Source of the DNA: Wolfiporia cocos
Taxonomy: Eukaryota; Basidiomycota; Agaricomycetes; Polyporales; Phaeolaceae
NCBI GenBank assembly: GCA_029448655.1
Contig: JACCLO010000009.1
Coordinates: 1,860,001-1,924,000 of the forward strand
Direction of reading: 5' to 3'
DNA length: 64,000 bases
Shown here: positions 54,501 through 64,000 of the stretch, one piece after another
How positions within the stretch are numbered: position 1 is the stretch's first letter
Layout of the letters: every line of letters begins with the position of its first letter
Notes under the pieces: model-generated
The model's input: the letters and a program-made list of their open reading frames with translations, nothing else
What the model was told of the DNA's origin: nothing
Database searches by the model: none
Position numbers and translations under genes: made by a program

Positions 54501-57500
54501 CAGAAGCGAGGGCTGCCTCATGTCCATCTCCTGATTTTCCTTAAGGAGATGTACAAGATCCGGGATGGCAGCCAAGTGGACAGCATCGTATCAGCACAGC
54601 TGCCCTGCAAGGACACCCAGCCAATGCTATACAGAACTGTCACCAAATGTATGCTGCATGGGCCATGTGGGGATGATCACCCCCATGCCCCGTGCATGGT
54701 GGACAGGGCCTGCTCCAAGCGTTATCCAAAGCAGTTTTGTGAGGATACCCAGTTTGGAGATGATGGATACCCCACTTATGCACGCCCCAACAATGGCCGT
54801 TCACACGTCAACTCTAAAGGCGACCGCTTTGACAATCGCCATGTTGTCCCCTACAATCCACGTCTCACCGCCCTGTTCAACTGCCACATCAATGTGGAGA
54901 TTTGCACTTCCATCAGGGCAGTGAAGTACATTCACAAATATATCTACAAGGGCCATGACCGTGCCACCTTGGAAGTTGGACAGGTAGACGAGATAAAACA
55001 ATATGTTGATGGATGCTATGTTGGACCAGTGGAGGCATTTTGGCACATTGCAGAATTCTCTATGCATGAGGAGAAGCCTTCTGTCTACCGGCTGACTGTT
55101 CATCTGAAGGATGAACAGATGGTGTTCTTTACCGAGGGGGACAATCCACAGGATGTTGCTGACCGTCCATCCTCAACAAAGACTCAGCTCACAGAATGGT
55201 TCACAGCAAACCGAGAGCTTCCAGGGGCAACACAACACCTGTATCAAGATTTTCCACAGCACTTTGTGTGGAATGCAAGGACCCGTGCCTGGAAGGTCAG
55301 GCAACGGGACTTTTCAATAGGCAGGATGGCCTTTGTGCACCCTTCAGCTGGCGAAAAGTTCTACCTACGGCTCTTGCTCACCGTGGTGAAGGGTGCCACC
55401 TGCTGGGATGACCTCTACAAGGTCAATGGGGTTGCATACCCAACCTTCAAGGCTGCATGCTCTGCCCGTGGACTTTTGGAGGATGATGGGGAGTGGGCAC
55501 TGTGCTTGGAGGAGGCAGCAGACATGCAGTCAGGATCACAGCTACGCAATCTGTTTGCCATACTCCTCACCCATTGTCATCCTGTGGAGCCTGCCAATCC
55601 GTGGATCCGATTTAGGAACAACATCTGCGATGACCTACGGCCCCGTGTCATTGCTTATGGGCATGAGGATCCTGTGGAAGAACAGGTCTGGGACCTGGGT
55701 CTATTCCTTCTTAATCAGATTCTGCTCAAGTATGGAAAGCACCTAACAGACTTCCCACCAATGCCCCTTCCTCAGGTGCAATGGGAGCCTCTACACATAA
55801 ACCCCATCCTTCAAGAGGAACTTGCCTATGATGATGCAGAGCTTGCTGTGGGGGTGGAGGTGGACAGGGAACGGTTCAATCCAGGACAAGCAAATGCATA
55901 CAATGTGGTCCTTCAATCTGTCCTTCAGCAAGAAGGAAGGATATTCTTCCTTCACAGTGCAGGTGGTGGTGGCAAGACATTCACATGTAATGCCATTGCT
56001 TCTGCAGTTCGAATGCACAGGAAAGTGGCACTCTGTGTGGCATCCTCTGGGATTGCATCATTGCTCCTTATTGGTGGACGCACGGCACACTCGCGCTTCA
56101 AGATACCCATAGCAGTCCATGAGACTTCGACGTGCCATATCCCCAAGAACAGCAACCTTGCTGATCTCATACGGGAAACAGGGATTATCATATGGGATGA
56201 AGCACCCATGCAGCATCGCCATGCCATAGAGGCAGTGGACCGGACCCTTCGTGATGTCCTGGACAAGGACATACCATTTGGTGGGATTACCATGCTTTTT
56301 GGAGGCGACTTCCGTCAGACATTACCTGTTGTTCCCCGAGGCACAAGAGAACAGATTGTGTCTGCTTCCCTGCGGAGATCATATCTCTGGAGACACATTC
56401 AGGTTCTTCACCTTACCCAGAACATGCGACTTGACCGCACACCTGCAAGTGACGCTTTTGCACAGTGGCTGCTAAATGTCGGAGCAGGAGACCCTACATC
56501 TTCCCAGAAGATTGTTACTCTGCCTGAGACCATGCGGCTTGGTGACAATACAGTCCAGGGATTGGTGGATGCTGTTTATCCTGGCATTGCTGAAGGAAAC
56601 AAGTCCGATCGATACTTCCTTGAACGGACGATTCTGTGTGCCAAGAATGATGCTGTCGCAGAGCTCAACTCCTATATATTGGACAAGTTCCCTGGAGAGG
56701 AGGTTGTGTTGACAGCAGCCGACAAGGTCATAGGTGCCGAGGACGTGCATTATCCCATTGAATACCTCAATTCGATCACCGTCTCCAGCCTGCCCTTGGC
56801 TCATTTGGCTCTCAAGCCAGGATGCCCCCTCATGCTCCTACGTAATATTGACCCAGCCAATGGCCTCTACAATGGGACACGGATGATTCTGATGTCGATA
56901 CATGCCCGTGTACTCCAATGCCGGATATTGGGAGGAAGCCATGCTGGAAAGGTGGTCTACATCCCCCGTATTACCCTGGAGCCATCTGCAGAAGACCTCC
57001 CCGTTTCCCTTTCTCGCCGACAATTTCCTGTCCGCCTTGCATTTGCGATGACTATCAACAAATCCCAGGGCCAGTCGGTTGTGCATGTGGGATTGGACCT
57101 ACGTGTCCCTGTGTTCTCTCATGGCCAACTCTATGTTGCTCTTTCACGGTGCACAGCAGCGGAGCGTATCAAAGTCCTGTTCCCACCAGACTCAGAGTCT
57201 ACCAACACAGTAAACATTGTCTACCAGGAGGTGCTTTCAGGCCTGTTGGACCATTGGTATGCACACTTGCATTATTTGGAACCCTTATCAATGGTCTGAC
57301 TTATTTCATAGAGGATGCTTTGGGGTGTGTGGATTAATTAGAGGATAGTTGTGATTATACTGGGGCTGCAATGGTATGCACAATCTATGACATCTGATCC
57401 AATCTGACTCTTGAATACAGCAGTGGAGTCAAAAAAGGATCTGTGGTAAAATGAGGCCATGGCTGTCAAGGAATCATAACTGAATTCATGATGTCTCTGT

Positions 57501-57819
57501 CCGGTATGCTCTTCCCTTATTCTGTTTCTTATGCTTACATCTTTGACTTAGGTTTCCTCAAGAACTCTCAAAAAGTAGTGTAGAAAATCTGTTTGTAATT
57601 GGTTGATCTCTGCTATTGAATGTTGTATCAAAAACCCCTTACTTTGTGTGTGAATGGTGCGACTTTAGGGCAGGCTTGAGTCAACTTAATGAGCCTCCCC
57701 TGACTTTAGGGCAGACTGGAGAGAACTTAAATGAGCTTTGCACATGCATTGTGATCATATTTGAGCAACTAAGTCCTAAAAAGTAATGTCCGCGGCGAAG
57801 CCACGGGTAATTAAGCTCG
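51556..57819 (+). mobile_element. autonomous-type Helitron, copy C
   Basis: 6,264 bp. Begins TCATATAATAAAGGGACG directly after the CTAG of copy B. Ends with a slightly decayed hairpin (CGCGGCGAAGCCACG, about 57791-57805), GGTAATTAAG and CTCG (57816-57819; CTAG expected), followed by T as usual for Helitrons. It encodes a Rep-helicase with one stop codon. About 0.8 kb at the 5' end and 0.5 kb at the 3' end are non-coding. Confidence 0.88.
52341..57299 (+). pseudogene. Helitron Rep-helicase (RepHel) with a single in-frame stop
   Basis: One frame is open from about 52341 to TGA 57297-57299 except for TAA at 53850-53852, inside PHGD*GWHPSIP. Upstream is a Pro/His-rich N-terminus and a zinc-like segment (IQCPHCHALHWKG ... 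FGMCCL). Downstream, the Rep nuclease has the HUH motif RGLPHVHLLIFL (near 54520) and the two-tyrosine motif KYIHKYIYKG (near 54930). The PIF1-type SF1 helicase has Walker A (AGGGGKT, near 55970), IIWDEAP, FGGDFRQTLPVV, and the C-terminal MTINKSQGQS with LYVALSRC. RepHel nicks the element and drives rolling-circle transposition. The family usually has a sense codon at the TAA, so one point mutation may be all that silences it, unless stop readthrough occurs. The N-terminal start is unclear. Confidence 0.9.
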
Positions 57820-57827
57820 TTTAGATA

Positions 57828-58516
57828 CTATGGCTGGACCCCTTCTGCACAATTTTGATGGCATGCGAATAGGAGAAAAATCGCAAGACCCGTTCGTCTC
57901 CGGACGGCTTCGGTTATGTATTCTATGATCCAATCTATAGTATTAAGAAATGACAGCGCAGATGGAGTGAGCACTGTTGAAACCGAGGGCTACCGGTCAG
58001 AAGAGACCCCTAATTTCGTCACAATCAGTCACAAGATGCCGGGCGTGCCGCCATGACGGCACGGCCAGCTTGCTGTCCAGTGTACGCACGCACTAGCGGC
58101 GCTATTTGCCGATCGGAGTTTCTAAGCGTGATTTCCATGACAGGAAAGGCGCCCACAGTTTGTCACGTCTGCACAATGTTTTTTGAATTTCTTCGCAACA
58201 GTCTGATACCTGCTCCAGAGACCTTGGTAGCAGTGTCATCTCAATGTGTTTCATCCTTCTATAATAGCGTCAGAGTGTTTAAAGCATAGGATCGGACCAG
58301 ATCTTACAAGTTTCGTCATACCCCGGTCCTCGGAGCTTCGAAAACACAGCATTCAGAATTATGCACAAGGACATAAACCAGGGATCTGAACGAAACTCTA
58401 CAGTAACATTAGTATACACGTCTACTATCTACTTACGTGATTTTTCACTTCAACAGGGCCTCTGCAGAGTCGATTGTGCAGAAGTGGTCCATTGTGCAGA
58501 AGGGGTCCAGCCATAG
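57828..58516. mobile_element. Tc1/mariner-like MITE
   Basis: 689 bp, starting CTATGGCTGGACCCCTTCTG and ending with its inverse; the 26-bp terminal inverted repeats are perfect. Flanked by TA on both sides (57826-57827, 58517-58518). No transposase. It begins eight bases after the Helitron end. An older copy is at 3646-5371. Confidence 0.87.
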
Positions 58517-59530
58517 TACCACTGAGCGGAGAGAGCGAAACTCACCTGCAGTGTTCTCCTCAGCCGAAGCCTTCGGCAACTCGATCAGCATAGATTCCAA
58601 ACTCAGCGCGATCCCCCAGCTTATTGAATGGCCATATTCGATCACACTTGCACGCAGTGGACTTGGCGCAGCGTACAACCTGCGCTTTTTTATTTTTACA
58701 AATCAACGTTCTTTCGCCAGACCACATTTTCTGCTTTGATCAGCAATACACGTATACCAGATATGTGAATACAGTCCTGAGACGAGTCGAGCAAGTAGTA
58801 CTGTCCAAGCGCATAAAAATACAGAAATACAGTTGTGTATATTCAAAGTCGAACCCGCAATCTCATTTAGCGCATTTAAAGCGCCTGCGTCCAAAAATTT
58901 AGTGCATTCCTTAATGCAGTCCTAATGCCCCTTCATTTCAATAGCAACTGCCATATCTCAGCGGGCCAATTTAAACAATGACTCGAGAACTATGCAAGGC
59001 CCGGCGTCATCGATCATCTCAACACTCATATGTATACCATCTGCAAGGACTCTAGAGATGGATGCTAAACTTGGTCAGCCCGCTGTAGTATGTTCTATGT
59101 TGCGCCTCTGACGCGTGTACATGCCGGAAACAGACAAGCGTGCCACCAGAACGCGCGTCACGGTACGCCGGCCGATGAGCCGCATTCGACGCCTCATCCT
59201 CAGCTGCTCTCTTCGCCGAGCCTAGTTTGCGACGTTCAAAATGGTCTGCCCTGTCAGCTTTCTCTTCGAATCAGAAACCTAGGCTCAGAGAAGAGGGATG
59301 TTTGATCACGCCAATGGCTAGACCACGAGCGTCCAATATCTGGCGATGGGCGTCTATGATACTTTGGCTTTGATGTACGATCAACCCAGATCAGTCTACG
59401 CCGAGTGTACGCGTACATCAACAGCGCCTGTCGCAACATAACTGGAATGTATATAGGTTGTGACAATGAATAAACCACTGCGCTTCACAAGACCCCTCTC
59501 GATCCCAACCAGCTTTGACTATTTGACACC
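58517..59530. other. mostly non-coding; possible minus-strand exon at its left
   Basis: On the minus strand about 58680-58545 reads ASVIEYGHSISWGIALSLES and reaches a GTGAGT donor (near 58540), so the MITE may sit in an intron of an otherwise unseen gene. The rest shows nothing I can support. Confidence 0.35.
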
Positions 59531-60392
59531 ATGCGTTTGCTTCTGACGGGAGTTACGGGCGTCGGTACGTATGCTGACATGCGCGACATGGTAAAACCGC
59601 ACTTTCGCTAATCTCGTTTTCTTCAAATAGCTGGCCTTTCCATATACCGTGCGGCCCTCGCCGACCCTGCCATCTCCCACATTACCGTTCTCAGCCGCCG
59701 GCCCATCCCATCCTGGGCCGTATTGCCATCCGACGCCTCTTCTAAAACCACGACGATCCTGCACACGGACTTTCTGACGTACCCACCTGATCTCGCCAAG
59801 CGTCTGGCAGAGAATGATGCATGTGTCTGGGCATTAGGGAAGAGCGCGGTCGGAATGAGTGAGGAGGAATATACCACGATGACGCACGGCTTCCTCATGG
59901 CGGCAGTGCGCGCATTGCATGACGCGGGAGTAGGAGAGGGGAGGGAAGAGGGAAATTCGTTCCGCTTCGTGCTCATTAGCGGGGAGTCCTCTGATCAGAC
60001 GGAGAAGTCGCAGATGATGTGGGCTCGCATCAAGGTTTGTGCTCTGCATTTGTCGCAACAAATTGCGTTGACATAGCCCACGCACGTAGGGGAGAGCAGA
60101 GAAGGACCTTATCGAATTCTGCAAAGCCTCTACTGGGATGAAAGCCCACGTCTTTCGCCCAGCATATTTCTGCCCCTCTCCTAAATATCCTCAGGATCGC
60201 TTGCATCAGCGTTCCTTCATGAACAGGATGTTTGACCGTGTCATGCCTACGATCATGTCTTGCGTTGCTCCGTCCATGTGGACGCCAGTCGAGGATCTCT
60301 CTCGTTTCTCTTTAGGGCTGGCCAAGGGACGGTGGCCAGAACAAGATCTTTACAGAAATTCAGAGATGAGGGAGCTGGTCAAGCAGATTTGA
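59531..60392 (+). CDS. NAD(P)-binding Rossmann-fold protein (atypical SDR/epimerase-like)
   Basis: Three exons (59531-59564, 59631-60034, 60090-60392; introns 66 and 55 bp) give 246 residues in frame. The N-terminus MRLLLTGVTGVAGLSIYRAA has the dinucleotide-binding GxxGxxG. Further landmarks are ACVWALGKSAVGMSEEEYTT, FRFVLISGESSDQTEKSQMM and KAHVFRPAYFCP. The lack of a clear YxxxK catalytic pair fits the atypical short-chain dehydrogenase group, similar to fungal nucleoside-diphosphate-sugar epimerase-like proteins. The substrate is unknown. Intact and isolated between repeats. Confidence 0.82.
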
Positions 60393-62219
60393 TACGATGG
60401 GGTTCGATCTGACCGTGTTGTCTTAATTCACACTAATCGTTACCGGTACTTAATAATGGCCAACCTTGATGATTCTCAGATGATATTGCAGTGGGTATGT
60501 TGGGTGAAATCAAGTACCTCCGCAGACGGTAAATCTACCCCTGGCGTTTATTAGTTCTGCATCGATTGGAATTCTAGCTCCTCGTAAATCAGGTGCGCCT
60601 ACAAATGCAGTTGCATGTTACACTATGCTCTTTTCTTGCGTTAGTGCTACAGGGAAAATGTGGCAATTTGCCAGTGGCATCACAAACATGAGAATGATTG
60701 TTGTCCCAAATACGGCGGCGGTCTGCCGATAACGAGATCTACAATACGAACATACACATCCAAGGACGGCACCTTGCATTTCGAGTATCGGGAGTATATG
60801 TATCATACCGATTTACGAAGATACTCACACAATAACGGACACTACCCACAGTATTCCCCCGTGATATTCTGGCATGGTGCGTTTGCTCCTGACAGTTGTC
60901 ACTGGTATTGGCTCGTACAGTACATAGTCACTATCATACTTGTCACCGACTGCATGATTCTAGTTGCGTATCCGGCCCGCACATCAATATTTGAACCACC
61001 ACCGGATCCGGGATCAATATAACCAGTAGTCCATCCATTGACAGAAGAGGCCACCACAGTGCTCACATAGTGGCTGTCAATACATGGCATAGGAGTCTGA
61101 GTTTAGTGAGATATACTATGAATATCACCGTACTGCTTTGCTATCTCTATTTGACTGAGCACTCTGAGCTATTACTGAGTGCTGAATCATTGCAAGTAGC
61201 AGTAGATGTAACTTCTCGTATCTGGATGATGTCAGATCAAGCCTTCTCCATAAAGTGATTCAGACAGGTTTTTGGCATTCAAAGCTGTGGGTCGGAAAAA
61301 TACGAACCTAAAGCCTTACTAGTACTGCGTCATCAGCAAAAAAGCAGGATAACTGTATGTGCATATAAAGCATGCAGGCGTTTGCAACAGTTTGAGTGTT
61401 ATGTATGCATATGTAAGGCATCACATGCCACCACAATGGTTGCGACAACTTGCATGTCCTCAAATGTATCATAGGTATAATATATGAGCATGTGTGTGCA
61501 TATATGCGACTCGATGATACATGGAGGACTTGTATTAATATATCTTGTTGATACATGTAGTCTCAGATATCAGATGCGTATATAATTGGTTCGCAGTGCT
61601 GCATCCTGGATGCTTTGACATATAAGTGCATCATAATATTGCATGCGCATATATGATGCATACATCACTACCATATGCCCATATATGCTAAGAACAAACA
61701 GTGTCGGTAATGCTCGGTTTCCCGGGCATTGCAATATACACTGGAGTGCTAAATGAGAAAGATTACTAACTATCTTATGACTTATGAAACAAAACTAATA
61801 GAAAGAAAGCTGTAAGCAGATCATGCCACTATTCTGCTATAGCATATCTTACCCGGGTCATACATCTGTGTTTCGAGGATCGGCCGGGCATTGAAGTCTA
61901 CTCGAGGCTTATGACGCCGACACGTGACGATTTCCCGCGCGTCGAGACGCGTCAAACGCGCCGGTGGCTGAGCTTCCCAATAGACATCTGAACTCATTAT
62001 TGCTATAGCTTGACGAGGTCTTGACGGATTTGGGCGATCTTGATATGCCTGTAATCGTAGAGTCAATCTGTATTATTCAATAGCTTTTGTTACATTAATA
62101 ATTAAGTTCTTCTGGCAATATGCACGTTAGCAAGGCCTGGCTATATTCCTGACTACTTTAGTGCGTCAATCTGTTCATAGCTACTTACATGCATTACAAC
62201 AGTGACTGAATAAAATTTC
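60393..62219. other. gene-free AT-rich stretch
   Basis: ORFs of up to 120 codons (for example 60660-61022) have no recognisable content. Repeated TGCATATAT-like phrases occur at about 61350-61700. No element ends were found. Confidence 0.45.
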
Positions 62220-64000
62220 TCAGAGATCCCCAAAGCCTACATCATAGTTTATGTACAGGTCATCATCATTCTCACCATCCTCAGCCCCGAGTGCCCCATG
62301 TTCTGCAGCCAGTATTGTTTCAATGTCTTCATCCTCCTCCTCCTCCTCCTCCTCCTCCTCCTCCTCCTCCTCCTCATTTTCCCCCCCATTCCCCTCCTCA
62401 TTTTCATCATAAATATCTTCATCCTCACCTTCGTCACTGCTGCTCCCTATATTCTCCTCGTTGCCCTCACTGCCATCCTCATCCTTCATTAGTACTTCAT
62501 CTTCCACTTCCTCTGTGCCATTAATTTTTCCTTGCTGATCCCATGGTGGCTGAAACTGTTCCAATAAGTCCCATAAATACTTATGACCAATCCCACCACC
62601 ATGGAATCTCATAAACATATCCCTATCAACAAAGCTATTTCGACTTCACCAATGAAGTGCATGCAAAAAGCCATACAACTCACATATTGACATAGTAGTA
62701 GCACCAGTCCTCATCATTGTCGTGATTGTGACGAGCAATTGAGGGTGGTATATGTTGTGTAGTTTGGCCATGTGCAAAGGCAGGAATTATATGAACAGCT
62801 CATATTACTTCATTGGGGTCAAGAAACCCAAAAGCTCCAGGTTGAGTGCTGTCCAGAAATCCTACTCGTGGAAGATGGCGATCCTTCCAGCCTGATTTAT
62901 AGGATAAATCACGACCGAACCAGCGCACCCATAGAATGTCCATGCGCTGGATGTCAGAGTTGCTTGACTGAGGGCCCAAATGCCTGACATCGAAGTGGAA
63001 TACTCCAATAATGCGCTAATACCAGTATGGGTGCCAGTCATCGCCATTGTCATCCTCATTTGAGTGCACCATGATGTCAGGATGTGTCCGAGGGTTAACT
63101 GAATCAGTACACCGGTGAAGATCATAGGTGGTGTAGTTGAACCGTATGACCTTGTGGCGGTACATGTGGTTGTTGACTATCGCCACAGTGGCACGACCAC
63201 GAGATGTAAAGTTGTATTCATCTCCACTATAAGTTCTTCTGAGTAATCGTGCAAGGAGGTGGTCAATCAAGTCAGGATAAAAGTCCTGAACAATCAAATC
63301 AGTAAATGTCCATTCATGAGCAATATAATATCTTACGGTTACTGCATGATCCCCCTGATGCTCTGACAGCCACTGTATGAGATCATGGTGATAACGCCGT
63401 TCCTCGGAGACTTGATAGTGTGCTGAGGGTGACATTTTTGGAAGGGCTTCGGGTTCTGTAAATTCAACAATGGCAGGTGCCCTGAGCCGTCTAGAATTAA
63501 TTTTCTCAGAAGGCTCATGCTGCTGTGGCACTATGGTTAATCCGACAGCTGATGTTGTAGCTGAAGTACCCGGAGTAGCTGAGCTAACAGGTCCTGTTCC
63601 TGTCTGCCATGCTCTGAGGGCTTCTTGAAGACGCCTCTCACGAAGCCTAATTTGATTGAGAAGCCGCTCTCGCTGGGAATGACAAGCAATTTGCTTCTCA
63701 AATTTGTGTTTGTTCGTCCGGGCATAAAAGCGCTTTACACGCTTGTGCTCTTGTTCACCCTGAAAATAACAGAACATGAGCTCAAGTTCTTATATCAAAT
63801 ATAAACACTTTACAATCTGAGTAGTATAATTGTCAGTAGTTCCAAAGGGACGGATGGAGCTGACATAGTCCCCTAAGAAATGTAACTTGACAGTAGAGAG
63901 ACTAGAGGTCTTGAATTTTGCGCCATTATTCCGACTTCCCCCTTGTGAAGTAGAAGACTGTGCCCTGTCTTTGCCTTTGTTGTATGCCTTCCTTCCTGCA
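62220..64000 (-). pseudogene. Plavaka-type transposase, 3' part, with two in-frame stops
   Basis: The 3' half of a second Plavaka gene, entering from the right edge. Exons on the minus strand carry VKLHFLGDYVSSIRPFGTTD (near 63880), GEQEHKRVKRFYARTNKH (near 63750), SGDEYNFTSRGR, IRFNYTTYDLHR, and DWHPYWY. A TAG (63016-63018) follows, then the same frame resumes with RIIGVFHFDVRH and ILWVRWFGRD. A TGA (62800-62802) interrupts NEVI*AVHIIPAF. The last exon after a short intron (GT...TGATAG, about 62680-62620) runs DMFMRFHGGGIGHKYLWD and a Glu/Asp-rich tail to the stop at 62220. The order matches the conserved C-terminus of these transposases; the two stops show it is inactive. It is a different fragment from the left-edge gene, whose N-terminal half only is seen. 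Confidence 0.85.
62331..62375. repeat. (TCC)n microsatellite
   Basis: About 14 TCC/CTC units coding for the Glu run in the tail of the Plavaka transposase. Likely length-variable. Confidence 0.85.

Noticed and set aside
60660..61022. 120-codon ORF as a membrane-protein gene
   Set aside because: One hydrophobic patch only, no family, no intron context, and surrounded by repeat-like AT-rich DNA.
1..64000. CRISPR array, bacterial operon or riboswitch
   Set aside because: Spliced genes and eukaryotic elements show this is a fungal chromosome; the only regular short repeats are the Helitron minisatellites, which have no spacers.

Overview
The window looks like a repeat-rich stretch of a basidiomycete (Agaricomycete) genome. 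Genes are split by many short introns (about 40-70 bp, GT...AG). Three conserved eukaryotic genes are readable: SEH1, MEX67 and SRP19. The mobile elements (Plavaka-type transposases, a chromodomain Ty3/gypsy element, Helitrons) and the Crinkler-header/kinase gene are of kinds common in mushroom-forming fungi. I assigned no species and recognised no rRNA or tRNA gene.

Layout. 1-2.8 kb: the 5' part of a Plavaka transposase gene (minus strand), cut by a solo LTR. 3.6-5.4 kb: a TA-flanked MITE with a hAT MITE inside it. 5.8-6.2 kb: a fragment of a MULE-like element. 6.57-8.44 kb: a short LTR element with identical LTRs and no proteins. 9.25-19.25 kb: a complete 9,997-bp chromoviral Ty3/gypsy element (minus strand) with identical 699-bp LTRs, a CATCC target duplication, an extra ORF before gag, gag, and a pol ending in a chromodomain plus a complete dUTPase. 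19.6-29.7 kb: remnants (MULE end, RBR ligase scrap), an intact 487-aa hypothetical gene facing a degenerate one, and broken kinase-like genes. 29.7-31.45 kb: a TIR element enclosing a broken monocarboxylate-transporter gene. 31.6-34.3 kb: a Crinkler-header protein-kinase gene with an odd 42-bp perfect hairpin at its 5' end and a premature stop.

35.1-48.2 kb is the gene-rich island: SEH1 (nuclear pore), a seven-helix membrane protein, MEX67 (mRNA export), a JTB-like membrane protein, SRP19 and a 270-aa unknown protein. A 604-bp MULE-like MITE with a 9-bp target duplication lies inside it. 49.1-57.8 kb is a head-to-tail Helitron array: a short copy, two roughly 1.05-kb copies filled with a 22-bp minisatellite, and a 6.3-kb copy encoding a Rep-helicase with one stop codon. 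A second TA-flanked MITE abuts it. 59.5-60.4 kb holds an intact NAD(P)-binding gene. The right end carries the 3' half of another Plavaka gene (minus strand) with two in-frame stops.

The strongest signals are these. Both full LTR elements carry a primer-binding site complementary to the predicted 5' end of their own transcript, as in Tf1-type self-priming. The gypsy element has an unusual ORF0-gag-pol(chromodomain-dUTPase) layout. The Helitrons are joined CTAG-to-TC with no host DNA between them. Several apparent repair scars (templated inverted insertions) surround the kinase gene.
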